The notes beneath the pieces were generated by a model, which made no database searches, had not been told where the DNA came from, and worked only from the letters and a program-made list of their open reading frames with translations. The position numbers and the translations under genes are program-made. From positions 1 through 21,790 of IMG/VR virus record IMGVR_UViG_3300009790_000092: a DNA stretch of 21,790 nt; one strand, given 5' to 3'. This DNA is from a virus. Positions 1 to 8,229 of this stretch are shown one piece after another (position 1 is the stretch's first letter; each line of letters begins with the position of its first letter).

Positions 1-122
1 TAAAGCATGGAGTAAAAAAAGGTGATGAAGTAGCTTTTCAACCTGAAAGTGAATATGAATTTAGAATTGATGATGTATTAATGTATAGAGTTATGTCTCA
101 ATTCATAACAGTTAAATTATGA
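1..122 (+). CDS. GroES-like co-chaperonin, C-terminal fragment (5' end outside window)
   Basis: The frame that opens at base 3 reads 39 residues to a TGA at 120-122, with no start codon in view. The fragment contains GVKKGDEVAF, then SEYEFRIDD and a hydrophobic end, ITVKL. This is the layout of the last half of GroES-type subunits: a VKxGD(x)V strand, a turn, and a final strand of the beta-barrel. Phage GroES relatives (functional analogues of T4 gp31) cap the host GroEL and help it fold capsid protein, and a place just before the head genes suits that role. The stop overlaps the next start as ATGA, so the two genes are probably translationally coupled. Identity rests on a short fragment. A different small beta-barrel structural protein cannot be excluded. 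Confidence 0.6.
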   Translation, partial: KHGVKKGDEVAFQPESEYEFRIDDVLMYRVMSQFITVKL

Positions 123-622
123 GTATAATCAATATGTATGCGGTAGAGGATGTAATTAAGAATCCAAATAAATATGTGTCTGAAATTTTAAAAGAATCTT
201 TTAAGGATGTAGAGGCTTACAACGAAAAAGGTGAAAAGATTATTTTTAAAAATTTACAAATGAGGGAGGGTGATGAGTTTGCTGAATTTTTAAACCAACA
301 TTTACCTAATTTTGAAATTAAATATAATTTTGTTAGGCAGTCACCTTTGAAACAGAAAGAGCCTAATTTTATTCATAAAGATGATATTATGGGAGATGTA
401 ACTTGTTTGTTGTATTTAAATAATTCTCATCCTCAAGATTATGGCACTACAATTTATGATGATAATAAGAAAAAAACATTTACTTATTATGCGAAATATA
501 ATAGCCTATTGATTTTTGATTCACGATTAAATCATTCTCGTAATATAGAAAATAACTTTGGTGTTGAAGATAAATCAAGATTAGTACAAGTGGCGTTTTT
601 AAAATATAAAAATGGAGATTAA
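119..622 (+). CDS. Fe(II)/2-oxoglutarate-dependent oxygenase (prolyl-hydroxylase-like fold)
   Basis: The 167-residue product carries the facial triad expected of this superfamily. An HxD pair lies at H86/D88 (IHKDD), the distal histidine is H139 (LNHSR), and an arginine at R154 (SRLVQVAF) is suited to binding the 2-oxoglutarate carboxylate. Between them are the predicted core strands (VTCLLYLN, then NSLLIFDSR). Such enzymes couple decarboxylation of 2-oxoglutarate to hydroxylation of a substrate, and they are frequent in marine phages, usually with unknown substrate. The start is fixed by the ATGA overlap with the co-chaperonin gene. A second Met at residue 6 is a weaker alternative. The 3' end overlaps the next gene by 11 bases. 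The triad is seen directly. The substrate is unknown, and a virion or host chaperone-bound protein is only a guess from context. Confidence 0.82.
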   Translation: MSIINMYAVEDVIKNPNKYVSEILKESFKDVEAYNEKGEKIIFKNLQMREGDEFAEFLNQHLPNFEIKYNFVRQSPLKQKEPNFIHKDDIMGDVTCLLYLNNSHPQDYGTTIYDDNKKKTFTYYAKYNSLLIFDSRLNHSRNIENNFGVEDKSRLVQVAFLKYKNGD

Positions 623-887
623 AGAAATTAAATTAAAAATAATTGAAGCAGGACAAAAGGCAGTCGATGAATTGATTAGTGTGGCTAAAGAAAAAATAGT
701 TACCGGAAGCGAAGATGATTTGTCGGCTGATAGATTAAAAAATGCAGCAGCTACAAAAAAGTTAGCAATATTTGATGCATTTGAAATACTAAATAGAATC
801 GAACAAGAAAGAGATGTTATTGAACTAGAAAATAAAGGTATAAAACAAACAACAAATCAGGGTTTTGCAGAAAGACGTTCTAAATAA
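612..887 (+). CDS. Small helical protein, candidate terminase small subunit
   Basis: This 91-residue, charged, almost wholly helical protein lies directly before and overlaps the large terminase gene. The central stretch (LSADRLKNAAATKKLAIFDA, residues 37-56) is rich in Ala, Lys and Leu and is followed by an acidic-basic helix to the C-terminus. Small terminase subunits recognise viral DNA and regulate the large subunit. They are short, helical, poorly conserved and usually encoded just upstream of the large subunit, as here. No helix-turn-helix can be assigned with confidence by eye, so the call depends mostly on position and size. It overlaps the preceding gene by 11 bases and the next by 23 bases if the large subunit begins at TTG 865. 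It could instead be an unrelated small virion or regulatory protein. Confidence 0.45.
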   Translation: MEIKEIKLKIIEAGQKAVDELISVAKEKIVTGSEDDLSADRLKNAAATKKLAIFDAFEILNRIEQERDVIELENKGIKQTTNQGFAERRSK

Positions 888-3111
888 ATTATATACCAAA
901 TTAGTTGGAATCATTCCTAAAAATGTGCTTGTTAAAAAAAATAAAAGTGCAACTTGGAAATATGGATACAATGAAAAATATGACATTGTTGTTATATCAA
1001 AAACAGGTGAAATTGGAGATATAATAAAAATGAATGGTATAAATATTGCATTACCACTCCAACCAAAAAAAATTACTAAAAGACATAGTGCAACAAAGCA
1101 TCAATATTGGGAAAGGCACGAATACCCTAAATCACTAAAAAGAATTTCTACCATATTTCAATGGAACGACCAACCCAATACATTTAAAAACCAATGGATT
1201 GATTATATAGAACAAGAGTTTGATTATAGAGAATATGGGTATTGGTTTTACAATAACGGTATTCCGACATATATGACAGGTTCTCATTATATGTATTTAC
1301 AATGGACAAAAATTGATGTAGGTTATCCTGATTTTAGAGAAGCAAACAGATTGTTTTTTATTTATTGGGAAGCGTGTAGGGCAGACCAAAGAAGTTTCGG
1401 TTTATGTTATTTAAAAATAAGACGTTCCGGTTTTTCTTTTATGGGTTCTTCCGAATGTGTTAATACAGGAACATTAGCTAAAGATTCAAGGGTAGGTATT
1501 CTTTCTAAAACAGGTTCGGATGCTAAAAAAATGTTTACAGACAAGGTTGTGCCTATTGGAAGTAATTTACCATTTTTCTTTAAACCTATTCAAGATGGTA
1601 TGGATAAGCCAAAAACTGAATTAGCTTTTAGAGTACCTGCTTCAAAAATTACAAAGAAAAATATGTATACCGTTGAAGAGGAAGAGCTAGATGGGTTAGA
1701 TACTACTATAGATTGGAAGAATACTGATGACAACTCTTATGATGGTGAAAAATTATTATTATTAGTTCATGATGAAAGTGGTAAATGGCTAAAGCCAAAT
1801 AACATATTAAATAATTGGCGTGTTACTAAAACTTGTTTAAGGTTAGGTAGTAAAGTTATTGGTAAATGTATGATGGGCTCTACTTCCAATGCATTAAGTA
1901 AGGGGGGTGATAATTTTAAAAGTTTGTATGAAGATTCGGATAGTTCTAAAAGAAATGCGAATGGTCAGACAAAAAGTGGATTATATAATTTATTTATTCC
2001 TATGGAGTGGAATATGGAAGGGTTTATTGATAGATATGGAATGCCTGTTTTAGAAACCCCATCTACACCAATTTTAGGAATCGATAATGAAATGATTAGA
2101 ATAGGAGCAATTGAGTATTGGGAGAATGAGGTTGAATCATTAAAATCCGACCCTGATGCTTTAAATGAATATTACAGACAATTTCCTAGGTCTGAATCTC
2201 ACGCATTTAGAGATGAAAGTAAACAGTCATTGTTTAATCTAACAAAAATATACCAACAAATAGATTATAATGATTCATTAATAATTCAACATCATGTTAC
2301 TCAAGGAGGGTTTTATTGGAAAAATGGAATAAAAGACAGCGAAGTAATGTTTAAACCTGATAAACGAGGAAGATTTTTGGTTGGATGGACTCCATCAAAA
2401 CAACTTCAAAATAAATATTATATCCGCAATGGGAAAAAATATCCGGGCAATGAACATATTGGTTCTTTTGGATGTGACTCCTATGATATTTCAGGTGTTG
2501 TTGGAGGTGGAGGTTCTAATGGTGCTTTACATGGGATGACTAAATTTAATATGGATGACGCACCAAGTAATGAGTTTTTTTTAGAATATGTAGCAAGACC
2601 TCAAACTGCTGAAATATTTTTTGAAGAAGTTTTAATGGCTTGTGTATTTTATGGTATGCCAATATTATGTGAAAACAATAAACCTCGTCTATTATATCAT
2701 TTTAAAAACAGAGGGTATAGGGGTTATAGTTTAAATAGACCCGATAAAGTATATAATAAATTATCAAAAACAGAAAGAGAATTAGGTGGTATCCCTAACT
2801 CAAGTGAAGATGTAAAACAATCACATGCCGCAGCAATAGAATCATATATTGAAAAATATGTAGGTTTAGATTTTGAAGGAACATTTAGAGATTCCGAAGA
2901 TATGGGTACAATGTATTTTACAAAGACGCTTGAAGATTGGGCAAAGTTTGATATTTCAAATAGAACTCGTTTTGATGCAACTATAAGTTCAGGTTTGGCA
3001 ATAATGGCTAATCAAAAACACTTATATTTACCGACCAAAAAAGAGTCAAAAATAAGCATTAACTTTGCAAGATACACGAATACAGGAACATTAAGCAAAA
3101 TATTACAATGA
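865..3111 (+). CDS. terL: Terminase large subunit (ATPase-nuclease DNA-packaging motor)
   Basis: The 748-residue product pumps phage DNA into the procapsid and cuts it. The ATPase half shows a Walker A-like loop at residues 185-195 (IRRSGFSFMGS), a Walker B at 297-304 ending in D303/E304 (LLLLVHDE), and a coupling motif at about 337-340 (MGST). The nuclease half shows the acidic residues of an RNase H-like fold: D538 in GCDSYD, E603 in LCENNK and D649 in SSEDVKQSH. The loop has Phe where the usual GK(S/T) lysine sits. The start is uncertain. The frame opens with TTG at 865, and the first ATG (near 1030) would remove an N-terminal segment, including YDIVVISKTGEIGDI, that I recall as conserved in related terminases; GTG 925 is an alternative. 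The TGA stop overlaps the portal start as ATGA. Confidence 0.88.
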   Translation: MQKDVLNKLYTKLVGIIPKNVLVKKNKSATWKYGYNEKYDIVVISKTGEIGDIIKMNGINIALPLQPKKITKRHSATKHQYWERHEYPKSLKRISTIFQWNDQPNTFKNQWIDYIEQEFDYREYGYWFYNNGIPTYMTGSHYMYLQWTKIDVGYPDFREANRLFFIYWEACRADQRSFGLCYLKIRRSGFSFMGSSECVNTGTLAKDSRVGILSKTGSDAKKMFTDKVVPIGSNLPFFFKPIQDGMDKPKTELAFRVPASKITKKNMYTVEEEELDGLDTTIDWKNTDDNSYDGEKLLLLVHDESGKWLKPNNILNNWRVTKTCLRLGSKVIGKCMMGSTSNALSKGGDNFKSLYEDSDSSKRNANGQTKSGLYNLFIPMEWNMEGFIDRYGMPVLETPSTPILGIDNEMIRIGAIEYWENEVESLKSDPDALNEYYRQFPRSESHAFRDESKQSLFNLTKIYQQIDYNDSLIIQHHVTQGGFYWKNGIKDSEVMFKPDKRGRFLVGWTPSKQLQNKYYIRNGKKYPGNEHIGSFGCDSYDISGVVGGGGSNGALHGMTKFNMDDAPSNEFFLEYVARPQTAEIFFEEVLMACVFYGMPILCENNKPRLLYHFKNRGYRGYSLNRPDKVYNKLSKTERELGGIPNSSEDVKQSHAAAIESYIEKYVGLDFEGTFRDSEDMGTMYFTKTLEDWAKFDISNRTRFDATISSGLAIMANQKHLYLPTKKESKISINFARYTNTGTLSKILQ

Positions 3112-5543
3112 AAGATATAAAAATAGATATAAGTGCAGCCGGTTTTCCAAGTCAATTTGTGTCTGATGCTAAAAAAGCAACAGTAGAGTTTGGTTTACAG
3201 ATTGGTCAAGCAATACAATACGAGTGGTTTAGAAAGGATGGAGTAGGGTGTAGATACTATAATCAATGGGGTAATTTTAATAGATTAAGATTATATGCTC
3301 GTGGTGAACAATCAGTAGGAAAATATAAAAACGAATTAGCTGTTGATGGAGACTTGTCTTACTTAAATTTAGATTGGTCTATAGTTCCTGTAATTCCTAA
3401 GTTTGTTGACATTGTTGTAAATGGAATGGCTGACAGATTGTTTAAGGTTGAAGCATATGCACAAGATGCAATGTCTCAGGCAAACCGTTCAAAATATCAA
3501 GATATGGTTGAGGGTCAAATGTCTGCTAAACCTATTCTTGAAAACATTTCTAAAAATTTTGATGTTGACCCTTTTGTTGTACAACCTGACAGTTTACCTG
3601 AAACGGATGAGGAGCTTCAGTTGTTTATGAATTTAAATTATAAACCTGCTATTGAGATAGCTGAAGAAGAAGCAATCAATACTTTATTTGATGATAATCA
3701 TTATCAAGATATTAGAAAAAGATTAGATTATGATATTACTGTTTGTGGAATAGCGTGTGCTAAACATGAATTTTTAGAAGGTAGTGGTGTAACAATAACT
3801 TATGTTGACCCTGCAAATTTAGTATACAGTTACACAGAAGATAAACATTTCAAAGATTGTTTTTATTGGGGTGAAATCAAAACCCTTCCTATAATAGAGC
3901 TGATGAAGATTGACCCATCATTAACAAATGAAGATTTAGAAAAGATAAGCAAATACAGTCAATCATGGTATGACTATTTTAACACAGCACAGTATTATCA
4001 GAATAGTATTTTTTATAGAGATACTGCTACCATTATGTATTTTAATTATAAAACCACAAAAGAATTTGTTTATAAAAAGAAAAAATTAGATGGCGGAGGT
4101 GCTAGGGTTCTTGAAAAAGATGACCAATTTAATCCGCCTGATGAAGTACAGGAAGAGGGTAATTTTGAAAAAATTAGTAAACGTATAGATGTATGGTATG
4201 AAGGAGTAATGGTAATGGGTACTAACTTTATTTTAAAATGGGAATTATCTAAAAATATGGTTAGACCAAAATCAGCATCTCAACATGCAATGCCTAATTA
4301 TGTTGCTGTTGCACCTAGAATGTATAAGGGTAATATTGAGTCTTTAACAAGACGAATGATACCATTTGCTGATTTAATTCAAATCACTCACTTAAAGCTA
4401 CAGCAAGTAATTGCTAAAACTGTCCCTGACGGTGTTTATATTGACGCTGACGGGCTTAATGAGGTAGACCTAGGTACAGGTAACGCTTATAACCCCGAAG
4501 ACGCTCTACGGCTTTATTTTCAAACAGGTAGTGTTGTAGGTAGGAGTTATACTCAAGATGGTGAATTTAATAATGGTAGAGTCCCGATTCAACAGCTTAC
4601 TTCTAATAGTGGAGCAAGTAAAACTCAAATGCTTTTAACTAATTATAACCACTATATGGATATGATTAGAACTGTTACAGGACTAAATGAAGCTAGAGAT
4701 GGTTCTACACCAAATCCTGACGCTTTAGTTGGTGTTCAAAAATTAGCAGCATTAAATTCCAATACCGCAACAAGGCATATTTTGGATGCAAGTTTATATT
4801 TATATAGAACTCTTGCGGAAGCATTGTCGTATAGAGTGGCAGATGTGTTAGAGTATTCTGCTTTTAAAGAAGAGTTTATAAATCAAATAGGTAAATACAA
4901 TGTGTCTATATTAAGGGAAATACAAGATTTATATATATATGATTTTGGAATATTTATAGAAGTTTCTCCTGATGAAGAAGAAAAAGCTATGTTAGAACAA
5001 AATATTCAAATGGCTTTATCTAAGCAAGACATAAACTTGGAAGACGCAATTGATATCAGAGCTTTAAGAAATATTAAACTTGCAAATCAATTGTTGAAAA
5101 TGAAGCGTAAAAGAAAGAAAGAAGACGACGAAAAAAGAGAAATGACTAAACAAGCTGTACTTGCAAAACAACAGCAAATGTCTCAACAAATGGCTGCTCA
5201 ATCAGCAATGCAAAAAATTCAAGCTGAAGGTCAAATGAAAATGCAATACAGACAAGCAGATGTTGCTTTTGAAATAGAAAAACTTAAAGTGGAAGCGGAA
5301 TTAAAACGTTCACTTATGGCTGAAGAGTTTCAATATAACATGCAGATAAAAGGACAAGAAGATGCTGCTTTATCAAAAAGAGAAAGTGATAGAGAAAAAG
5401 CAAAAGCTAATAGAATAAGTCAACAAAATACGGAACAATCTAATCTGATAAATCAAAAGAAAAATAATTTACCTCCTCAAAGTTTTGAATCTAATGAGGA
5501 CAGTTTAGATGGTTTTAATCTATCGGAATTTGACCCAAGATAG
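3108..5543 (+). CDS. Portal protein
   Basis: The product is 811 residues, long for a portal, and it follows the terminase with a 4-base overlap. Portals form the dodecameric ring at one capsid vertex through which DNA enters and leaves. Residues 57-110 (NRLRLYARGEQSVGKYK, then LNLDWSIVPVIPKFVDIVVN) and the helical core at about 405-580 (MYKGNIESLTRRMIPFADLI; LNEARDGSTPNPDALVGVQK) match the pattern I recognise from portals of short-tailed Bacteroidota phages. The last 150 residues or so (about 650-780) are strongly helical and rich in Gln, Met, Lys and Glu. They would make a long coiled coil or barrel projecting into the head, as the C-terminal barrel does in P22-type portals. The gene ends in two consecutive TAG codons. 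Confidence 0.85.
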   Translation: MKDIKIDISAAGFPSQFVSDAKKATVEFGLQIGQAIQYEWFRKDGVGCRYYNQWGNFNRLRLYARGEQSVGKYKNELAVDGDLSYLNLDWSIVPVIPKFVDIVVNGMADRLFKVEAYAQDAMSQANRSKYQDMVEGQMSAKPILENISKNFDVDPFVVQPDSLPETDEELQLFMNLNYKPAIEIAEEEAINTLFDDNHYQDIRKRLDYDITVCGIACAKHEFLEGSGVTITYVDPANLVYSYTEDKHFKDCFYWGEIKTLPIIELMKIDPSLTNEDLEKISKYSQSWYDYFNTAQYYQNSIFYRDTATIMYFNYKTTKEFVYKKKKLDGGGARVLEKDDQFNPPDEVQEEGNFEKISKRIDVWYEGVMVMGTNFILKWELSKNMVRPKSASQHAMPNYVAVAPRMYKGNIESLTRRMIPFADLIQITHLKLQQVIAKTVPDGVYIDADGLNEVDLGTGNAYNPEDALRLYFQTGSVVGRSYTQDGEFNNGRVPIQQLTSNSGASKTQMLLTNYNHYMDMIRTVTGLNEARDGSTPNPDALVGVQKLAALNSNTATRHILDASLYLYRTLAEALSYRVADVLEYSAFKEEFINQIGKYNVSILREIQDLYIYDFGIFIEVSPDEEEKAMLEQNIQMALSKQDINLEDAIDIRALRNIKLANQLLKMKRKRKKEDDEKREMTKQAVLAKQQQMSQQMAAQSAMQKIQAEGQMKMQYRQADVAFEIEKLKVEAELKRSLMAEEFQYNMQIKGQEDAALSKRESDREKAKANRISQQNTEQSNLINQKKNNLPPQSFESNEDSLDGFNLSEFDPR

Positions 5544-5571
5544 TAGCTTAAAATAATTATAACATATTGTT

Positions 5572-5579
5572 TAACTTTG
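5572..5579 (+). promoter_or_regulatory. Candidate promoter -7 element (TAACTTTG) before the scaffold-capsid unit
   Basis: TAACTTTG is an exact match to the Bacteroidota -7 consensus TAnnTTTG and lies in the 58-base gap between portal and scaffold, ending 22 bases before the ATG. A start point about 6-7 bases downstream would leave a leader near 15 bases. No TTG occurs at the usual 17-23 base spacing upstream; the nearest, at 5567-5569, is far too close. The same TA(A/T)CTTTGT form recurs at 9022 and 17096. Confidence 0.55.
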
Positions 5580-5601
5580 TACAAAATTAAAATTAAATCC
5601 A

Positions 5602-6681
5602 ATGAATCTAGAAAATATTAAAGTAAGAGAAGTTAGTGCACCTGAAAAAGGGAAAGCTGAAGTCGAACAAGAGCTTTTAGATAAAGCTGAAGAAAAAAAA
5701 GTTGTTGAAGAACAAGAAGTTGTTGAAGAGACAATAGTAGATACTCCTGCATTAGATGATAATACAGTTTTAGAGTATTTAGGAAAAAGATATAATAAGA
5801 CCATCAATTCATTTGATGAGTTGATGCAAGAAAGAGAGGAACAAGAAGCATTGCCTGAAGATGTTTCATCTTTCTTAAAATATAAAAAAGAAACAGGTAG
5901 AGGAATTGAAGACTATGTTCGTCTGAATAGAGACTTTGATGAATTACAACCTGATAATTTGTTAGCTGAGTATTATTTAGCAACTGATGAAGCTATAGAT
6001 ACAGAAGATGTAGACGATTTGTTAGATGAGTTTAGATTTGATGAAGATGTAGATGATGCTAAAGTTGTTAAGAAAAAAAGGTTAGCAAAAAAACGAGCTG
6101 TTGTTCAAGCTAAGAAGTATTTTAATGAACAGAAAGAACAATACAAACAACCCCTTGAGTCAAGTGCGGGAGTTAGTTCTGATGACAATAAAAAACTAGA
6201 AGAGTATGAACAATATCTCAAGAGTGTGAGAAGTAATGAGGAAGCGGCTAGAAAAAAGCAAGATTGGTTTTCTAAAAAAACTGACGAGGTTTTTTCAAGT
6301 GAGTTCAAAGGTTTTGAGTTTACCGTAGGCGATAAGAATGTTACCTATAGTCCGGGTGATGCATCTGAATTGAAATCTAAACAATCTAATGTTTTGAATT
6401 TTATAAACAAGTTTGTAGATGGAGAAACAGGATTGATGAAAGATGCACAGGGATACCACAGAGCTTTATCACTAGCTATGAATCCTGAGAAGTTTGCCAA
6501 ATTCTTTTATGAATTAGGTCAAGCCGAAGGAGTTGAAGATGTTGTCCGTAAAACAAAAAATGTTAGTATGGATATTCGTAAAACTCCCGAAACTGCAACT
6601 ACTCAAGGAGGAATGAAAGTTAGAGCTTTAAACACCGACTCAGGTCGAGGTTTGAAGATTAAAAGTATGAAAAAGAAATAA
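5602..6681 (+). CDS. Probable capsid scaffolding protein
   Basis: This 359-residue protein lies between portal and major capsid genes, the usual place for a scaffold. The N-terminal 60 residues are very acidic and predicted coiled coil (runs of Glu, Lys and Val). The middle (about 105-230) alternates acidic and basic helical stretches, and the C-terminus ends in a strongly basic tail (GRGLKIKSMKKK). Scaffolding proteins are typically highly charged, elongated helical proteins whose basic C-terminal segment binds the capsid protein during procapsid assembly and which then leave or are degraded. No catalytic motif is visible, and I see no protease signature such as a Ser-His pair. The start ATG lies 22 bases after a promoter-like element. 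A head-tail or decoration role is possible but less likely. Confidence 0.65.
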   Translation: MNLENIKVREVSAPEKGKAEVEQELLDKAEEKKVVEEQEVVEETIVDTPALDDNTVLEYLGKRYNKTINSFDELMQEREEQEALPEDVSSFLKYKKETGRGIEDYVRLNRDFDELQPDNLLAEYYLATDEAIDTEDVDDLLDEFRFDEDVDDAKVVKKKRLAKKRAVVQAKKYFNEQKEQYKQPLESSAGVSSDDNKKLEEYEQYLKSVRSNEEAARKKQDWFSKKTDEVFSSEFKGFEFTVGDKNVTYSPGDASELKSKQSNVLNFINKFVDGETGLMKDAQGYHRALSLAMNPEKFAKFFYELGQAEGVEDVVRKTKNVSMDIRKTPETATTQGGMKVRALNTDSGRGLKIKSMKKK

Positions 6682-6704
6682 GTAACAATTAAAAATTATT
6701 AATT

Positions 6705-8159
6705 ATGGCAGTATTAGCAAGTCCAACGTTTCAGTTGCAGCCAAGTGCTCAACAGGTAGCGTTGTCGTCAAACTATATTACTAATGCTCAATTTAACTTT
6801 TTGAATCAGTATCTTCCTGATACTTATGAAAAAGAGTTTGAGAGATATGGTAATAGAACTGTTTCATCATTCTTAAGAATGGTAGGAGCAGAAATGCCTT
6901 CTAACTCTGACCTTATCAAATGGGCAGAACAAGGAAGGTTACATATTAAATATGTAAACTGTGTCTTAGGTGGTGCAGGTGCAGGTGCAGCTTCAGAAAC
7001 TTTTACAGTTCCTGCAGCACAAATTGACCCTGCAAGACAACCATCAGGTTCAGTAGCACCGGCAGGTGCAGCAGGGCAAATCGGTATCAGAAAAGGTCAA
7101 ACAGTAATGATTTCTGATGATACAGCAGGTTCTGCATTAAACAACAAAGGTATTGTAACAGCGGTTACAGCTACTACATTTACTGTTGCAATGTATGAAG
7201 CAGCAGGTTTAGCAGCTTACGCAGGTACAGCATCAGTTTTCATCTATGGTTCTGAATTTAAAAAAGGAACTGTTGGAATGGAAGGTGGATTAATATCTAA
7301 CGACTTCATTTTTGAAAACTCTCCAATTATATTAAAAGATAAGTACCAAGTATCAGGTTCTGATATGGCACAAATCGGTTGGATTGAAGTTCAAACAGAA
7401 GATGGAGCAAGTGGATATTTATGGTATCTTAAATCAGAACACGAAACTAGATTACGTTTCGATGATTACTTAGAAACAGCGATGGTAGAAGCTGTACCGG
7501 CAGAAGCAGGTTCAGGTGTTGCTACTCAAGCAGTTTATGCAGATGCAGGTAACAAAGGTTCTGAAGGGGTATTCTACGTTGTAGAAGCAAGAGGTAACGT
7601 TTGGGGTGCAGGAAATCCGGCTGATTTAGCAGGATTTGATAGCATTATTCAAAGATTAGACAAGCAAGGTTCTATTGAAGAAAATGTAATTTTCGTAAAC
7701 AGAGCATTCTCGTTTGACATTGATGATATGTTAGCAGCTCAAAATTCTTATGGTGCAGGTGGTTCTTCATATGGACTATTTGACAATGATGAGGAAATGG
7801 CTCTTAACTTAGGATTTACAGGATTTAGAAGAGGTTACGACTTCTATAAGTCTGAATGGAAATACCTAAATGACCCAACAATGAGAGGTGGATTAGTAGG
7901 TGGAGCAATTAATGGACTATTAGTTCCTGCAGGTTCTACTACAGTTTATGACCAAATTTTAGGTAAAAACGCTAAGAGACCTTATTTACATGTTAGATAC
8001 AGAGCTTCAGAAGCTGAAGACAGACGTTATAAGTCTTGGATTACAGGTTCTGCAGGTGGAGCAACAAACAAAGATTTAGATGCAATGGAAGTTAACTTCC
8101 TTTCTGAAAGATGTGTTTGTACTCTAGGTGCTAACAATTTCTTCTTATTCAAGTCATAA
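6705..8159 (+). CDS. Major capsid protein
   Basis: This 484-residue product builds the icosahedral head. The call rests on position (after portal and scaffold), size, the strong terminator that follows, and signatures I associate with capsid proteins of Bacteroidota podoviruses: the N-terminal segment with YLPDTYEKEFERYGNRTVSS (residues 37-56) and the C-terminal MEVNFLSERCVCTLGANNFF (461-480). The core is expected to have the HK97 fold, although this cannot be proved by eye. Residues about 88-188 form an Ala/Gly-rich, beta-strand-like segment (IRKGQTVMI; GIVTAVTATTFTVA) that looks like an inserted small barrel domain. The DNA for residues 89-95 carries a short GGTGCA triplication. The leader is A/T-rich with no Shine-Dalgarno sequence, so expression probably depends on the upstream element at 5572 and low leader structure. 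Confidence 0.85.
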   Translation: MAVLASPTFQLQPSAQQVALSSNYITNAQFNFLNQYLPDTYEKEFERYGNRTVSSFLRMVGAEMPSNSDLIKWAEQGRLHIKYVNCVLGGAGAGAASETFTVPAAQIDPARQPSGSVAPAGAAGQIGIRKGQTVMISDDTAGSALNNKGIVTAVTATTFTVAMYEAAGLAAYAGTASVFIYGSEFKKGTVGMEGGLISNDFIFENSPIILKDKYQVSGSDMAQIGWIEVQTEDGASGYLWYLKSEHETRLRFDDYLETAMVEAVPAEAGSGVATQAVYADAGNKGSEGVFYVVEARGNVWGAGNPADLAGFDSIIQRLDKQGSIEENVIFVNRAFSFDIDDMLAAQNSYGAGGSSYGLFDNDEEMALNLGFTGFRRGYDFYKSEWKYLNDPTMRGGLVGGAINGLLVPAGSTTVYDQILGKNAKRPYLHVRYRASEAEDRRYKSWITGSAGGATNKDLDAMEVNFLSERCVCTLGANNFFLFKS

Positions 8160-8176
8160 GAAGTGTATATATAATT

Positions 8177-8207
8177 AAGGGAGGATTAACCTCCTCCCTT
8201 TTTTTTT
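8177..8207 (+). terminator. Intrinsic terminator after the major capsid gene
   Basis: A perfect 8-bp stem (AAGGGAGG at 8177-8184, CCTCCCTT at 8193-8200) with an 8-base loop runs straight into nine T (8199-8207). A competing smaller hairpin, GAGG/CCTC with a five-base loop, is nested inside. It lies 18 bases after the capsid stop codon and should cap a very abundant capsid transcript, while allowing some read-through to the next gene. Confidence 0.88.
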
Positions 8208-8229
8208 AATCTAATTAAATTTAAATAAA

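Noticed and set aside
3421-3630. Small + strand frame inside the portal gene
   Set aside because: It overlaps a conserved part of the portal in another frame and has no recognisable features.
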